A stretch of DNA of 64,000 bases, taken from positions 10,056,086-10,120,085 of the forward strand of contig CM026424.1 in assembly GCA_014871385.1 (NCBI GenBank), read 5' to 3'. The position numbers were made by a program, and so were the translations under genes. The DNA is from Ceratodon purpureus. Lineage: Eukaryota > Streptophyta > Bryopsida > Pseudoditrichales > Ditrichaceae. The notes under the pieces are model-generated. The model was not told the DNA's origin and did not search any database. It worked only from the letters and a program-made list of their open reading frames with translations. Below, piece by piece: positions 38,995-50,499 of this stretch; position 1 is the stretch's first letter, and the number at the start of each line of letters is the position of its first letter.

Positions 38995-39870
38995 GTGCCT
39001 GTCGGTACACTTGAGCGTTGATCTGGGTCCGAAGACGATGTCCAACAAGTGCAACCTTGTGGTGGAAGAGGAAGGAAAGTGAGAGAAGGCAACTAGCAAG
39101 GTGGGAAGATGTGTGAGAATAGGCTCCGGAGTGTGTGCTTGTTGGCGAGGTTGTTGTCCTCTTCGGGAAGAAGGGAGTTTGTGGGCGGTGTCAGTCGCAG
39201 ACAAGGGTACCTGTCGGTGGAGCCTCGCAAACCAGGGCGTCTTGACAGCGAACTTCATGAGCCTTGTGATACGAGCAAGAGGTTTGATGTTAGGTGCAAC
39301 GAAGATGTGCAGCACGTGGAAGACTGTGGTGGAAGTTGAAAGGAAAGTGAGGGAAGGCAACCAACAAGGTGGGAAGATGTGTGAGGACCGACTCCGGAGT
39401 ATTTGTTGGTGAGGTTATCTTTTCCGTCGAAAGGAGCGAGTTGGTGTCGACAACGGTACCTCTGTCGGTGGAGGCTCGGAAACCAGTTCCTGACAGCGAA
39501 CTGGAGCGAGAGGGTTGATGCGGGGTTCGACCATGATGTCCTGTAAGTTTGTGGTGGAAGTGGAAGCGAAGCGAGATGAGGCAACCGAAGCAGGTGTGAA
39601 GATATCCGAAGCTAGACTCCAGAGCGTGTGTTCGTTGATGAGCTTATCTCAAACGTCGACAAGAAGCAAGTTCGTAGCTGACGTCTGTGCAGACAGCGGA
39701 GCCTGTCGGTACAGACAACTGGTGCGACATGAGGAAGACTAAAAACTTTGAGAAATGATCGAGAGGTTTGACAAGGATATGTTCTACAACTGCAAGTTTG
39801 CAAGTGGGAAGGAAAGTGTGAGAAACCAACCAACCAGGCGCAAAAACAGACTCCACAGCATGTGTTTGAA
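38995..39870 (+). repeat. Tandem array of about 250-bp units
   Basis: Four degenerate units begin with a GTGGTGGAAG-type phrase at about 39059, 39326, 39551 and 39797 (spacings 267, 225, 246). Each contains AAGGAAAGTGAGxGAAGGCAA, GAAGATGTGTGAG and CTCCGGAG-like words. A single unit with its left flank (CGGTACACTTGAGCGTTGAT) also occurs at about 29266-29440 and, inverted, at about 57480-57655. Chance frames cross it in several phases, so no protein is called. Confidence 0.8.
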
Positions 39871-40336
39871 AGAAAAAAAAAAGACCCCATCCTTGGTATT
39901 TTTCACATCCGGGCGCCAGTACAGAGGGGGAAACGTGCACACGCAACCAGAATCTTCAACTCGCGGCAACCAGTTTTACATGGTCCTAACGACCTGCTTC
40001 AACACTCTACCACCACCCGGACATCATCTCATCTCATCTCGTCTCCTCTCGGCTGTCTCTGTTTCTGTTTCTGTTCTGTTTGCAAGCAAGTGTCAAAGCA
40101 CAATAAAAAAAGCTAAACATCATCTACACCCCTCCCCCGTCCCTCCTGTGCGTCTCCCATCTCTTTACACCTACCAACAACTGCTGCAACTGTCTTGGGG
40201 ATTTCCTACTAAATATCGTCATCTTCACACAATGAACATCTACAACGAAAAAACCAACATCGATGATGCCCAACCCACTCACATCGACGTGAGAGAAGAA
40301 GCAGCGCGAGAACATCAGCAACATCATCAACATGAT

Positions 40337-41047
40337 CTACGTTCTCTGCTTCTTGGTCTGCGGCGCGGCGTCTTCATCCTCCTCATCGTCGTCGTCGTCA
40401 ACTTCCTCCCCTTCGTCGTCATCGTCGAGCTCTATAATATGATCCGCGCCTTCCTCCTCGTCCTCCTCCTCCTCCTCCGCCTCCACCTCCTCCACTCCTT
40501 CCTCCCCCTCGTCGCCCTCGTCCACCTCCTCCTCGACCTCCTCCTCGTCGCCCTCCTCCTCGTCACCCTCCTCCTCGCCCTCCTCGTCGCCCTCCTCCTC
40601 CTCCACGTCCTCCGACTCCGAAGGATTATCAAGCTCCTTCAGAAACTCGCTCTCGTTGAACGCCTGCACGGGCGCCAGCGGAAACTCCAGCACGTCATAC
40701 TTCACCACCGGCGCCTCCGGATCCTCGTGCGCCTCCGCCGCCACATCCACCTCCTTGTGCACGCTCTTGAGCCGCTCCTTCAACGACAGGTTCGCCTGCG
40801 CGGCCACCTTCCGCCCGTTGTGCGCGCCGTTCTCGTCCAGCTCCAGAATCTGCTCCCGGATGGCCACCGCGTACGCCTGCTTCTCGTCCAGATACGCGAA
40901 GTCCAGATACGAAATCTCCGGCTCGTAAGGCTGCTGGTCCGCGTTCGGATCTATTTGCGAGTTCAACTCGCGGAACTCGCTTCTCCGCTCCACCACATAC
41001 ACTCTATGCTGCACTGCGGGCTTCTGCCCGTTCGCTGAGGGCGACAT
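40337..41047 (-). CDS. Intronless gene for a highly acidic protein (candidate nuclear/chaperone-like)
   Basis: A 236-residue frame with its first in-frame ATG at 41047. An earlier upstream extension of the frame lacks ATG. Residues 1-150 are non-repetitive and look globular or helical (RSEFRELNSQIDPNADQQ, ISYLDFAYLDEKQAYAVAIR). Residues about 155-228 are almost entirely Glu/Asp. The chain ends with a short basic motif, KKQRT. Acidic tails of this type occur in histone chaperones and nucleolar proteins, but I do not recognise the N-terminal family, so function is open. The long plus-strand frame over the same DNA is an antisense artefact of GAG/GAC-rich codons. Confidence 0.75.
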   Translation of the reverse strand: MSPSANGQKPAVQHRVYVVERRSEFRELNSQIDPNADQQPYEPEISYLDFAYLDEKQAYAVAIREQILELDENGAHNGRKVAAQANLSLKERLKSVHKEVDVAAEAHEDPEAPVVKYDVLEFPLAPVQAFNESEFLKELDNPSESEDVEEEEGDEEGEEEGDEEEGDEEEVEEEVDEGDEGEEGVEEVEAEEEEEDEEEGADHIIELDDDDEGEEVDDDDDEEDEDAAPQTKKQRT

Positions 41048-41150
41048 CTCTCTCTCGCTCTCTCTCGCAACCCTCGCAGCCACTCTCTCAAAAACTACCA
41101 ACTCCCTCTCTCTCCCCCACCTCTCTCTCTCTCTCCCACTCACTCAACAG
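41048..41150 (-). promoter_or_regulatory. Pyrimidine-rich (GAGA on coding strand) leader of the acidic-protein gene
   Basis: The plus strand is almost pure CT dinucleotide-type sequence, which is GA-rich on the coding strand. Such tracts are common in plant core promoters and leaders. Inferred from composition and position only. Confidence 0.4.
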
Positions 41151-41159
41151 CCATGAACT

Positions 41160-43030
41160 CACAACCCACTTCCAAAACTGCAGCGGGTTAAACCAAAAAC
41201 TAGAACCAGAAACGCAACCCACACATTGCTACTCCAAAAACACAAAACTAACTCCACAAGGCAATGATTTGCATTCAGACCCCGACACGATTTGTTGATA
41301 TTCTCCCGCTTCCCAGCTTTCGTAAACAGTATTTCGCAGGCTGCTAAATAAAAACCGGGAGCTTAAATACCGTAACCCAACTGGGCTAATGGCTCCCACA
41401 TACCATAACCACACTCCCGACTCACAATGAGGCAGAACTCGATCACAGGGCCACGGAATGACATGTGAAAAAGTGAGGGAAACGGAAAAAAAAATCGGTT
41501 TCGAGACTAAAAGTAACCTAAAAAACCGCAGACCTCGATACCCTAAAAGGTTGCGACGCAAGATGATGCGAGAGCCAGGGTTGCACGACTCATGGCGAGA
41601 GTTTGCAACGATGATGATGGAGATGATGAAGATGATGTGCAGAGCGAGGATGTGAAAGTGTTGAAGCCACAGCCACGGCCACGGCTTCGGCTAAGGTATG
41701 GTCAGTCAACGAACTAGTTCCACGGCACGTTAACGGTCGTCACGCTCCGGCCGTCGCAGGAATCCGGGTGGAATTCACTTCAAGTGAAAGATCTCTCGCT
41801 CGTTGCCCCGGATGTGCAACTCCTTTGCATGATGTGCAATAGCATCACAAAAGTCTCTCCAAACCCTTGCAAGCAAACCCTGGCGCGGTTTCTGCTACAG
41901 GGTTATACGGTTTCTGATCAGTTTTCTGACCTCGTTCCTGGTTTGTTTCTGGTTTTGTTTCTGGTTTCGTTTCTGGTTTTGTTTCTGGTTTGTTTTTGGA
42001 TTGTTTTGGGGTTGTTGCGGGATTTTTTTCTGGTGGGAGGCTGGGAGTTTCAGGTTTTTGGAGTGTAGTCGGTGTGATGTTGTGAGGATGCATGAGATGG
42101 GATTTTTGCATGTTCGGCAGTGGGGGATGCGATTGCGGGGAGGAGGATGGTGGTATGGTGATACGGTGATACGGTGGTGTGGTTAGGCATATTCGTGGGG
42201 GATATTCAGGATGGGGATATTCGTGGTTGAGTTTGGAGGGGTGAGTTTGCCATGGCCAAGCGGATCTTATCTTCGCCTTGGAGGTGGAATGTGATGTGTT
42301 TTTGGGTATGGTTTTGTGTCCGTTCGGAGCGGTTTGGGATTGTTTCGGTGCGCAACACTTCGTGTGCTCTGTCTCGCTGTGGATGTGGTATTGACGTTTG
42401 CCATATGGGGGTTGTACTCTTTCTGACGCTTCAGTGAAGTTCAGGAAAGCATGGAACATAGTTTAGTTATCGTAGAATAAATGATACAATAGGTAGACTA
42501 CCAAGTTTGAAGACGACTCATCTGTATTAAGTTTTATTACTTTTAGTTTTTTTTTTTTGTTTATGTTGAGTACATCCATTTTTTAATTTGTTAAAAACAT
42601 TTAACGAATTTTCTCCGGAGTTTGCCTGTGTTGAATGTATCATGAGAATCTTGGACGATACTCATTCCGACATGATTCCGACGATTGGAGATGGGCATAG
42701 ACAGAGGCTCGGTCAGAGAAGCACATAGTATTATTTATTTATCACCAAATAAGTGACACAATGGCCTCTCTTTGAAGAGGATCTAGGCTTCAAATTCATC
42801 GTGATTATAAGAGGGAAGATTAATATAAGAATACCTGGATGGTCAAATCCCCTGGAAGGCTTGCTGATGAATGATGCGAGATAAATTGTCATCAATAACG
42901 TTATTGCTCTTGATGGATTAGTCAAGTGTTGATAGCTGAAGGTCGGAGTTGAATATCAAGACTATTTCAGAGTCTAATGCTGCAATTCAATAGTTGGTTG
43001 ACTGCAGATTACTGGAATTGCACTTCATGT
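41160..43030. other. Intergenic region, no gene seen
   Basis: Contains a short 12-bp tandem repeat (41934-41992) and AT-rich DNA. A 204-codon minus-strand frame at 41845-42459 is proline-rich low-complexity sequence containing (PETK)n from the 12-bp repeat and has no recognisable domain. It is not called. Confidence 0.55.
41934..41992 (+). repeat. 12-bp tandem repeat, about 5 copies
   Basis: Successive TTTCTGGTTTTG/TTTCTGGTTTCG units with minor variation. A simple minisatellite with no evident function. Confidence 0.8.
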
Positions 43031-46000
43031 CTATGGGAGTGGTCCTTCGTTCACCGTGTCGAGTACTCTTTCGCCACCGATGGAAGATTGTTGCAAGCTG
43101 GGCCCATCTGCAGGAGCGTGAGTCAGTGCCCGGTGCCCCGAAGCCATTTCTAGTAAGGTGTCCCGCATTTGCTCCACGCCCACTAATTCCTTGTCTCTGA
43201 CCTGCACACATGTACAATAATGCAACACAATGATATTATAATCTTAATTCAATTTTTAATCCTAATTTTAATCTTATACTTCATGTAAGAAAGGCACCCA
43301 GGTACTGGATATAATCAAAAGAAGTGTTAATAAGTTGGTGATTTGGTAAACTAATAAGGGTCAAAATTCTACTCCTTTACAAACTAAATCTCAGTTGCTG
43401 AAAAACTTTTGAGTCTTTGATTTCTTTGCTTTATAATATGTCAGAAATGACCTAGAAAAATTAGGACAAGAGAATCGGTTTGTGTCAATTACTCCGGGTT
43501 AATCAAGATGGGCTGGTTGATATTGTGGAGTGTGAATACCTCGGCATTGAAAATGTTAAGGACTAAGCCACGGAAAGTGGTGATATTGGCGTGGACAACG
43601 TTGAGGCCGAGAACGTCAAGGGCTTGCATCAGCTTCACAAACACTCCAGGTCGTTTCTCACAAAAGATTCGGAGGCTGAATAGACGACCGTCCATCTTGT
43701 TCACCTCCACCTGAATCACCATCAAGGGATGAAGCTCATATGCAATTCCCCTTCGTTGTGTTTTTCATTACCTTAATTCGAAAGCATATGTATGGTACTC
43801 CTTATCCATTCACATACAAAGCTAGCTATTATGAACCATGATCACTCGAAGATGTAAAATACTTTCCAACACTTCCCACTGTAAATTCTCTGCATTTGAG
43901 CTGTCTCAGACTGGGGCTTGGTGAAGTTGATCAACCAAATACATGATATAGATGAGTCAAGAGAACAAATGAAGTGCTTACTTGCATGGGCTGTGTGAGC
44001 TCCTGGTCACCCTTCCTGTCAATGACCTCAATTGTGATAGACTGCGAATCGACCTTAGCAGGATATTGCCCCATGTCAAGGCCACCTCCAAGCTGCGTTG
44101 CCTCATCTGCAGTGACGCCCCCAGGCTCATCAAAATTCAATCCCGCAGCTAGTTCATTTTCTTTGCTATCCAGAAGCAGCTCCTCTTGCAACTCCTTCAC
44201 CTGTTGTTGCAGTTCCTTCACGTATTCTATCGCGTCCCCCAATATTGATGCGCGGTCCATCTGCATTCACGTTTGCAGAACATGACTTCAACATCTCAAC
44301 ACTCAAGAATCATTTTCACTTGTTTTAGACACAATGGGTCAATCCTCTTCACCTTCGTGATCTTCGGAACAAGTGCCCGCAACGAGTAAAGCCGTTCGTT
44401 CAACTTCTTCCGACGCTTGCGCTCTGCAACCAAATTCTTGGACAAGTGACGCCGGGCAGATCTGGGGCCTCCCTTCTCGTCGTCATCTTCCATCGGATCA
44501 CTGCAATCGGATGACTCTCCCCGCATTTCCTGCTTCACTAGTGGAATCCAGAATCCACCAGACACACATCACTTAGGCTTCATCTGAAGCATTGAAAAGA
44601 TGAGAGGAATATCTGCTTCTGTTGACCAAAATATCAATTGGAAAGCACCTCTGCAATTCGTAGTGCAATTTTGCAATTGAAAGAAATTAATAGGTATATA
44701 ATTTAACAGTGTGCACCGCGTGTGAATATTAATAAATAACTTGATGCTTGGTTTAACTCGTCTTTGTATATAGCCGGCGTGCTCACCTTCCCCGTCATCT
44801 TTCGAAAGACCACTTCCTCGTGGAGACTCTGCCAGCGTCCCTGCGTGCAGAAAAACCAGCCTTTCATCTCAAAATCATGTTCCTTTTTTAAAAGCAAACA
44901 TTCCATAGAATTACAAAGTCTTCAACCATAAAATGCAATGGAAGTCCAATTAGAATGAGTTAGGCCTTATTAACCAGAATATACTGGAACGATCCCGGAT
45001 ATGGATGTGTTAGAACTTAGTGTACGGTCCCCAAAATACTCGACGTTACTTACAAACTAACTTTAATATACTAAGTTTAAATCAGATAATTCGTTAAAAG
45101 GTTTAAATTTTATAAATATTTGTGAGTTAAAATGATGAAGAGAATCATAATCAGAAGCATCGATTAGTAGATCTCAGAATTCTCTAAGCGGATGTGAAAT
45201 TTTACCGTGATGAGGAAAATGTGGGGTTGATCCCGGTAACTGAATCAGTTCTTGGTCCATGTCTGTTCAAAGCCAAGTAGATGTATAGTTGACATTAGTG
45301 TACTTGAATAGCTTCAATGAATGACATAAAACATGCTGCAATCAAAGTTGCAATTGGCAATCGAGAAGCTTACTCCTCATGAGCTGAGACTCCAACATGG
45401 GGTCTTCTTGTTCCCAGGGGTGTGAGCTTGGCCAGGCGCTGTCCAAGTTAGTTGGGAAATGGCGTGAGTAGTACATCTTGACAGCCTGCTGGTCGACCAT
45501 TCCATGGCCACCGGACCCGTCAAGGCCAGTGCTAGTGCCGCTGCTTCCTTGTTTTGAAATGCCTGATTGCCACGGTTCTCCACATCGAGCCCTTACGTAT
45601 TGCACCAGGGCTGCATTTTCAGTCACCTGGAGATGCCCTACTCAAGTGCGATCAGCGGAATGTAGACTGGACGTAGTACAATTTACACAGAAGAGAAAAA
45701 AAGAACAATTTATAGGTTTCAGTAGTTACAGTCAAATTGAGAACTCATTCCCTCAAGTAACAGTCATGTTGGGAGCGTTGAGAATAAGCTGGTTAACATG
45801 GAAAAGTATGTTATAAATGGTTTAGTTGGGAAACAAGACTCGTACATGATTTGCAACCCCGAGCTCCACAAGCCCACTTTGAACGGGTATGCACACTTTA
45901 GTTTGCACTCCCGTGTCCTACACACGATGAATCGCAATTCAATTAAACAGCCATGATTCCCTAAAACATCAGCCTAATTTTCCTTTCAGATAGAGGCAAC

Positions 46001-47175
46001 ACTACAAGAACAACGTCTGAGTTTCATCAGCATATTTTCCACAGCGATAGCTGATTGATATCTTTAGGACTGCTCTGGAAATTGTTGGCGTTGCGTCACT
46101 CAGCCACTCCTGCACACGGGGATCAGGATGGTAGCCTCGGTTTTGTACTGTAAATTCTCAGGAATGAACCATAATCTTACATCGAGCGTATCTAGATACA
46201 CAGAGATACGTGAAGGTTTCCAAATGACCTTCGACCAGGAAATACTCTTTCCCGAAACCCAAACTACCTCATGCGTCTACTTAGCAGATCAGAAGAAGAA
46301 ATCAGATTCAACAAGGTATGGAATCTAAGAGAAATCACAGCACCTGCCCGTCGATGGAGGGATCCACGTGCACCCACTTCGGTTGGCCTCCGAGGAAAAC
46401 CCTCCCTTGAATCCTGCACAAATCGAAAGTTTTGATCTATGATGCACAGTGACCGAACACTTACACCAATTAAGCAGGAAATTTCCCAACAGAATTTCTC
46501 TGCTTAGCAGCCGTCCTAATTCACCAGGTCGAGCGGCTCCAGTGAAAGATCATTGGGATAAACTAGCAGTAAACCTGCTTCTTACATGCTGGTGCTATGA
46601 AATTAATTGATATCAACCATTTTTAACTGGACATCTGAAAGTACCCTGAGTCCAATGACACCGATGATGGCATATTTGCAAGAAACGAGCAGATGTGTAT
46701 GGGAGGGTGATAGCCCTTCACATCTGGGCAGCCAGTTGAGGAGTCAAGGTAGCGACTACTGGTGGATGCCACCAAGTTGTCGTTGCCTGCAGCCCCAGCA
46801 CCGCTGCAACAGCATCCTGTCCAATCAAGCGACCTACAACATAACAGTAAAATAGCCACCTTAATGACTTTAGTACCCTCAGAGAACAATTACACGTCTG
46901 TTATGTGCGAAGTAAACGATATATCTTCCAGATGTCAGGCAATTGTTGAGTCTAATTCAAATGATATCATCACTTAGTGAAAAGAAGAGGCAAGTGAACT
47001 AAGGATGCAATCTGTATTTTGCTCAAAATCTGAAGGTAAATCAGACTCTTGCAAAGGGACATCATTACCGCGTCTCTTCATGAAGTTGCCAAAATACAGC
47101 GTAGTCCCAACCTTTGGGTCCTACAATGGACCGAAGACGCTCCTGCACTCCTCCAGGCCCTGTTTGCTTGGTCAT
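43031..47175 (-). CDS. AMS-like: Clade II bHLH transcription factor (ABORTED MICROSPORES-like), 11 exons
   Basis: Exons in coding order: 47175-47069, 46833-46645, 46413-46344, 45917-45846, 45626-45374, 45262-45206, 44840-44787, 44537-44353, 44260-43982, 43710-43540, 43201-43031. All junctions are GT-AG and compatible, giving 535 residues. The N-terminal bHLH-MYC domain (KGWDYAVFWQLHEET, then DWTGCCCSG and SLDSG) occupies about 10-175. An acidic linker precedes the bHLH at about 298-350, with N302, E306 and R310 at the E-box contact positions. An ACT-like fold follows from about 423 (VEVNKMDGRLFSLRIFCEKR). This layout matches angiosperm AMS, a regulator of tapetum and pollen wall genes. Published work on moss clade II bHLH factors links them to sporangium tapetum-like cells. 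Which moss paralogue this is cannot be decided. Small exons 6 and 7 are the least certain. Confidence 0.9.
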
Positions 47176-49177
47176 GATCCCTTACGCAACTTCCTGCACG
47201 AGAACATCAATTCACGAATACTTCAACAGCACTACTTCACTTTTACTTGCTCGTAATTCTTTCATTGACTACATTTGGTCCTGGTTAGTCCTGGTAATAT
47301 TGTCCACATTGCTCTCCAGGAATCAAAATGCCTCAAATGAGAAAGTGGCATTGAATGACCGCCACTTGAGATAATTTAAACACGTATAAGTTGCTTGCTC
47401 TCAATGAGCGAGTACGTTGTGCAGCAGCAAATGACGTCTAATGAGGTAGCTTGCAGCTACTTGACAAGACTCAGGAAATCACGCATTCCAGGAGTTCTGC
47501 AAAGATCAAATTCCAGAGAATGTTGTTGGAGCTATACCTTGTGCGTTTTAAGAACGATGAGATTCCGAGATGATTTTGTCTTGCGGCATACACCGAGAAC
47601 GCTGCCGCTTCTTGGTTCGACGCTGTACAATAAATAGGTGGTAAAATCATTGTAGATATGTCTTTCTCATTCCCATTCACTGAGTTCAAAGATATATGCT
47701 ACTTGTTTTCCTCTCGCGACGTGGTGTACACAAAAAAGAAAATGGCCATCAACAGAAGACAAGATTGGCATCGTCTTCAGAAGGACTAACATGTGTGGAG
47801 CCTCACATGGGTGCCCTGATGACCGACCCTGCCACGGAGTCCGGCCGGACAGTCCATTGTTCCACTCGAGAGTCGAGTCCTCTAACAGTACTACGATGTA
47901 AAGGTGTACAAAACATGGTAACCGATCGGTATCCCTGTTACACACTATGACATAATGACACATTTTGCCTCATAGAACTGTTGGGATTAATCTTAAGAAA
48001 TTTAAATCAATGTGGATTCTATAAATTCATGTGAGTGAAATCTCCTCAAAAATTAGGCTCCCATCCTAGTCTAGACAGTAATATGCTAAGTGTCCAATGG
48101 AGAAGATACGATAGTGGAACCTTGGGATCAAAACCTCAGAACTCCTGTCTGTTGGAAAAAAGACGGATTTTCAGACATCTTTAGGTGTTTGAATCATTGC
48201 ACACAGGATTTGAAGCTGTAATAATGCTCAAATTTTGCACACCATGACGCAATACCCTAATCACCAAATTTAACCTCGCTAGAGACTTCTCAGGCCTTCA
48301 AGCGAACCATCGTGAATTTATTGACATCACAGACACTGGCCGAGGACAGACCTAATGGTTCAAACACAACAAAACTGATCACAGCAACGAGATATCCTCA
48401 AGAGATCCAAAAATCTCTCACCTACTCGGAGAAGTACATGATCAGAAAGCCTCGTCTGAAACTGAACGCCAAACTTCTCCTCACCATCAACATCTAGAAC
48501 CCACTTCGCTGAAACACCAAGAACCAGGTCCCACTTCACCTCCAATACCACTCTTTCTACCACCAATCGCCAACTCCTCTCCCGACTCTGCACAAAAGAA
48601 AGTGAAAACCTGGCCGTTAAGCAACAGACATGAAAGCTCCACAGCTTCAACTCACAGCATCACGGTGGGGCTTGCAAGATCATCATCACCACCAATAAAG
48701 ACACCATCTTGGACCTAACAACTCCATTTATCTCCCAGAAAAACCACTCCAGCAAACACACCAGATCCGCACCAGATACGTAAAAATCCAATAACCCTCT
48801 CCCCAACCAATCTGTGTGAAGTAATTAGTACTCCTACCTAGCCAGCGCTTAATCACTTCCCCCTTCCCACCACTCCAAAATACGGCAACCATCCATCCTT
48901 TTCTGTTTCTAGCTCACACAAACAACGCCATCACATCATGATGACATCAATGCTCTCCTGCAATCAATCACGCCCCCTGAACTCTGAACCTGAAACACTC
49001 CACTCCCCTCATCACCTTCCCCACCCATCCCAAAAGTCATACTCAACTGATAGCTACACATGCTTGAAAACCGGCTGCATCATATACCTCCCAGCATCAT
49101 AATTCACATGAATTGAGTGGGTGCATTTGTTGGATGGCTTGCAGCTAATTGCTTAACTCATGCCAATAAACTTTCTC
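47176..49177. other. Upstream region of the bHLH gene and intergenic DNA
   Basis: Probably holds the bHLH promoter near 47.2-48 kb. Short frames (for example 48360-48650 minus) show no family resemblance. No other gene is supported. Confidence 0.5.
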
Positions 49178-50040
49178 TTGACCCCGGAATCGATCAACAA
49201 CATGAACAGAAATCACGGCAATGACACCCTGTCTTGACCCCAAAATCGGTCACTAACACATGGATTAGAACTGATCACTACGTTGCTATCTAACGTAATA
49301 TATACAATAACGTACCTGTATTAATCAGTTGCAACTCATTGATCCAACTGGATAAGCGCCCTGTCTTGACCCCGGAATCGGTGACTAACGTCACAGGATT
49401 ATAGCTGATCACTGCGTTGCTATCTAGATCGGACTTATATCTAGGTGTTGTAACGTACTTGTATTAATTAGTTGCAACTAAGTGATCCCACTGGGCCATG
49501 CTGGATCCTGTCATGGCAAATTGGCAATGCAGTCCTGGACGTTTTGACCCCGGAATGGGTGACTAACACAGGGATTAGAACCGATCACTGTGTTGCTATC
49601 TAGTGTAGGAAATATATCTAGGTGGTGTAGCAACGTACTTGTGTTAATTGGTTGCAACTGGGCCATGCTTGATCATGTCATGGCAATGGCGTCCCGGGTT
49701 TGACCCCGGAATGGATGACTAACACAGGGATTAGAACTGATCACTGCATTACTATCTAGTACAGGAAATATATCTAGATGTAGTAATCAATTAGTTGCAA
49801 CTGGGCCATGCTGGATCATGTCATGGCAATGCCGTCCTGGTCTTTGACCCCGGAATCGGTGACTAACACAGGGCTTAAAGCTGATCAGTGATCACTGCGT
49901 TGCTATCCAGTGTAGGAAATATATCTAGGTATAGTAACGTACTTGTATTAATTAGTTGCAACTGGGCCATGCTGGATCATGTCATGGCAATGGTGTCCTG
50001 GACGTTTTGACTCCGGAATTGGTGAGTAATCCCTGGACTG
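49178..50040 (+). repeat. Tandem array of 130-180 bp units
   Basis: The phrase TTGACCCCGGAAT recurs with variation at about 49178, 49234, 49366, 49544, 49700, 49844 and 50007. Most units also contain GGTGACTAACACAGGGATTA, CTGATCACTGCGTTGCTATC, TATATCTAGGT and GTTGCAACTGGGCCATGCTG in that order. Unit length varies through internal indels. The array is non-coding. Confidence 0.85.
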
Positions 50041-50052
50041 GAGCTGAGCACT

Positions 50053-50120
50053 GTGGTGTTGGTGTTGGTGCTGGTGTTGGTGCTGGTGTTGGTGCTGGTG
50101 TTGGTGCTGGTGCTGGTGCT
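50053..50120 (+). repeat. Hexanucleotide GGTGTT/GGTGCT microsatellite
   Basis: About eleven alternating GGTGTT and GGTGCT units directly after the tandem array. In one frame it encodes a (VGAG)n stretch, but the surrounding frame has no other coding signs. Confidence 0.9.
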
Positions 50121-50499
50121 AGAGTTGTAGGATGTGTAGAGATCATGAGGTGTGGTGATGTGTGTACTTGGATTGGGGGAGGGAGAAGCCCGTGGGCAGG
50201 GGAGCAGGCTGGCTGCCTGGCTGGGATGGGATGGGATGGGTGTAGTAGCGCATCATGGCGATGGAAGTGCAACTGTGCAGGGCAGTGAAGCGCACCAACT
50301 ACCCGAGAGTTGGGGTGAGGGGGACGGTTGGACCACCTTCCGGCCCACTCATGGCGATGGCGACTCCGGGAGTTGTCCCTGGACCACCTTCCACCTCTGC
50401 TTCTTTGCTCAGGATGGTGGGGCAACCTGGCTTCAGTTTAGGTGTATAGTAAACTGTGCTATGACCGCAACTTTCCTATGACCCCCATCCTCAGAAGTC

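Noticed and set aside
39755-41038. 427-codon plus-strand open frame opposite the acidic-protein gene
   Set aside because: It is rich in Leu/Val/Arg in the pattern expected from reading GAG/GAC-rich codons backwards, has no domain, and overlaps a better gene on the other strand.
41845-42459. 204-codon minus-strand proline-rich frame with PETK repeats
   Set aside because: Composition follows a 12-bp DNA repeat and pyrimidine-rich DNA; no conserved block and no splice context.
8827-47175. Possible functional cluster of acetyl-CoA carboxylase with the AMS-like bHLH (lipid-based spore wall synthesis)
   Set aside because: The genes are more than 20 kb apart with unrelated genes between. Plants rarely cluster such functions, and nothing in the sequence links their regulation.
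49956-50288. Frame encoding a (VGAG)n protein
   Set aside because: It is a direct readout of the hexanucleotide microsatellite with no conserved flanks.
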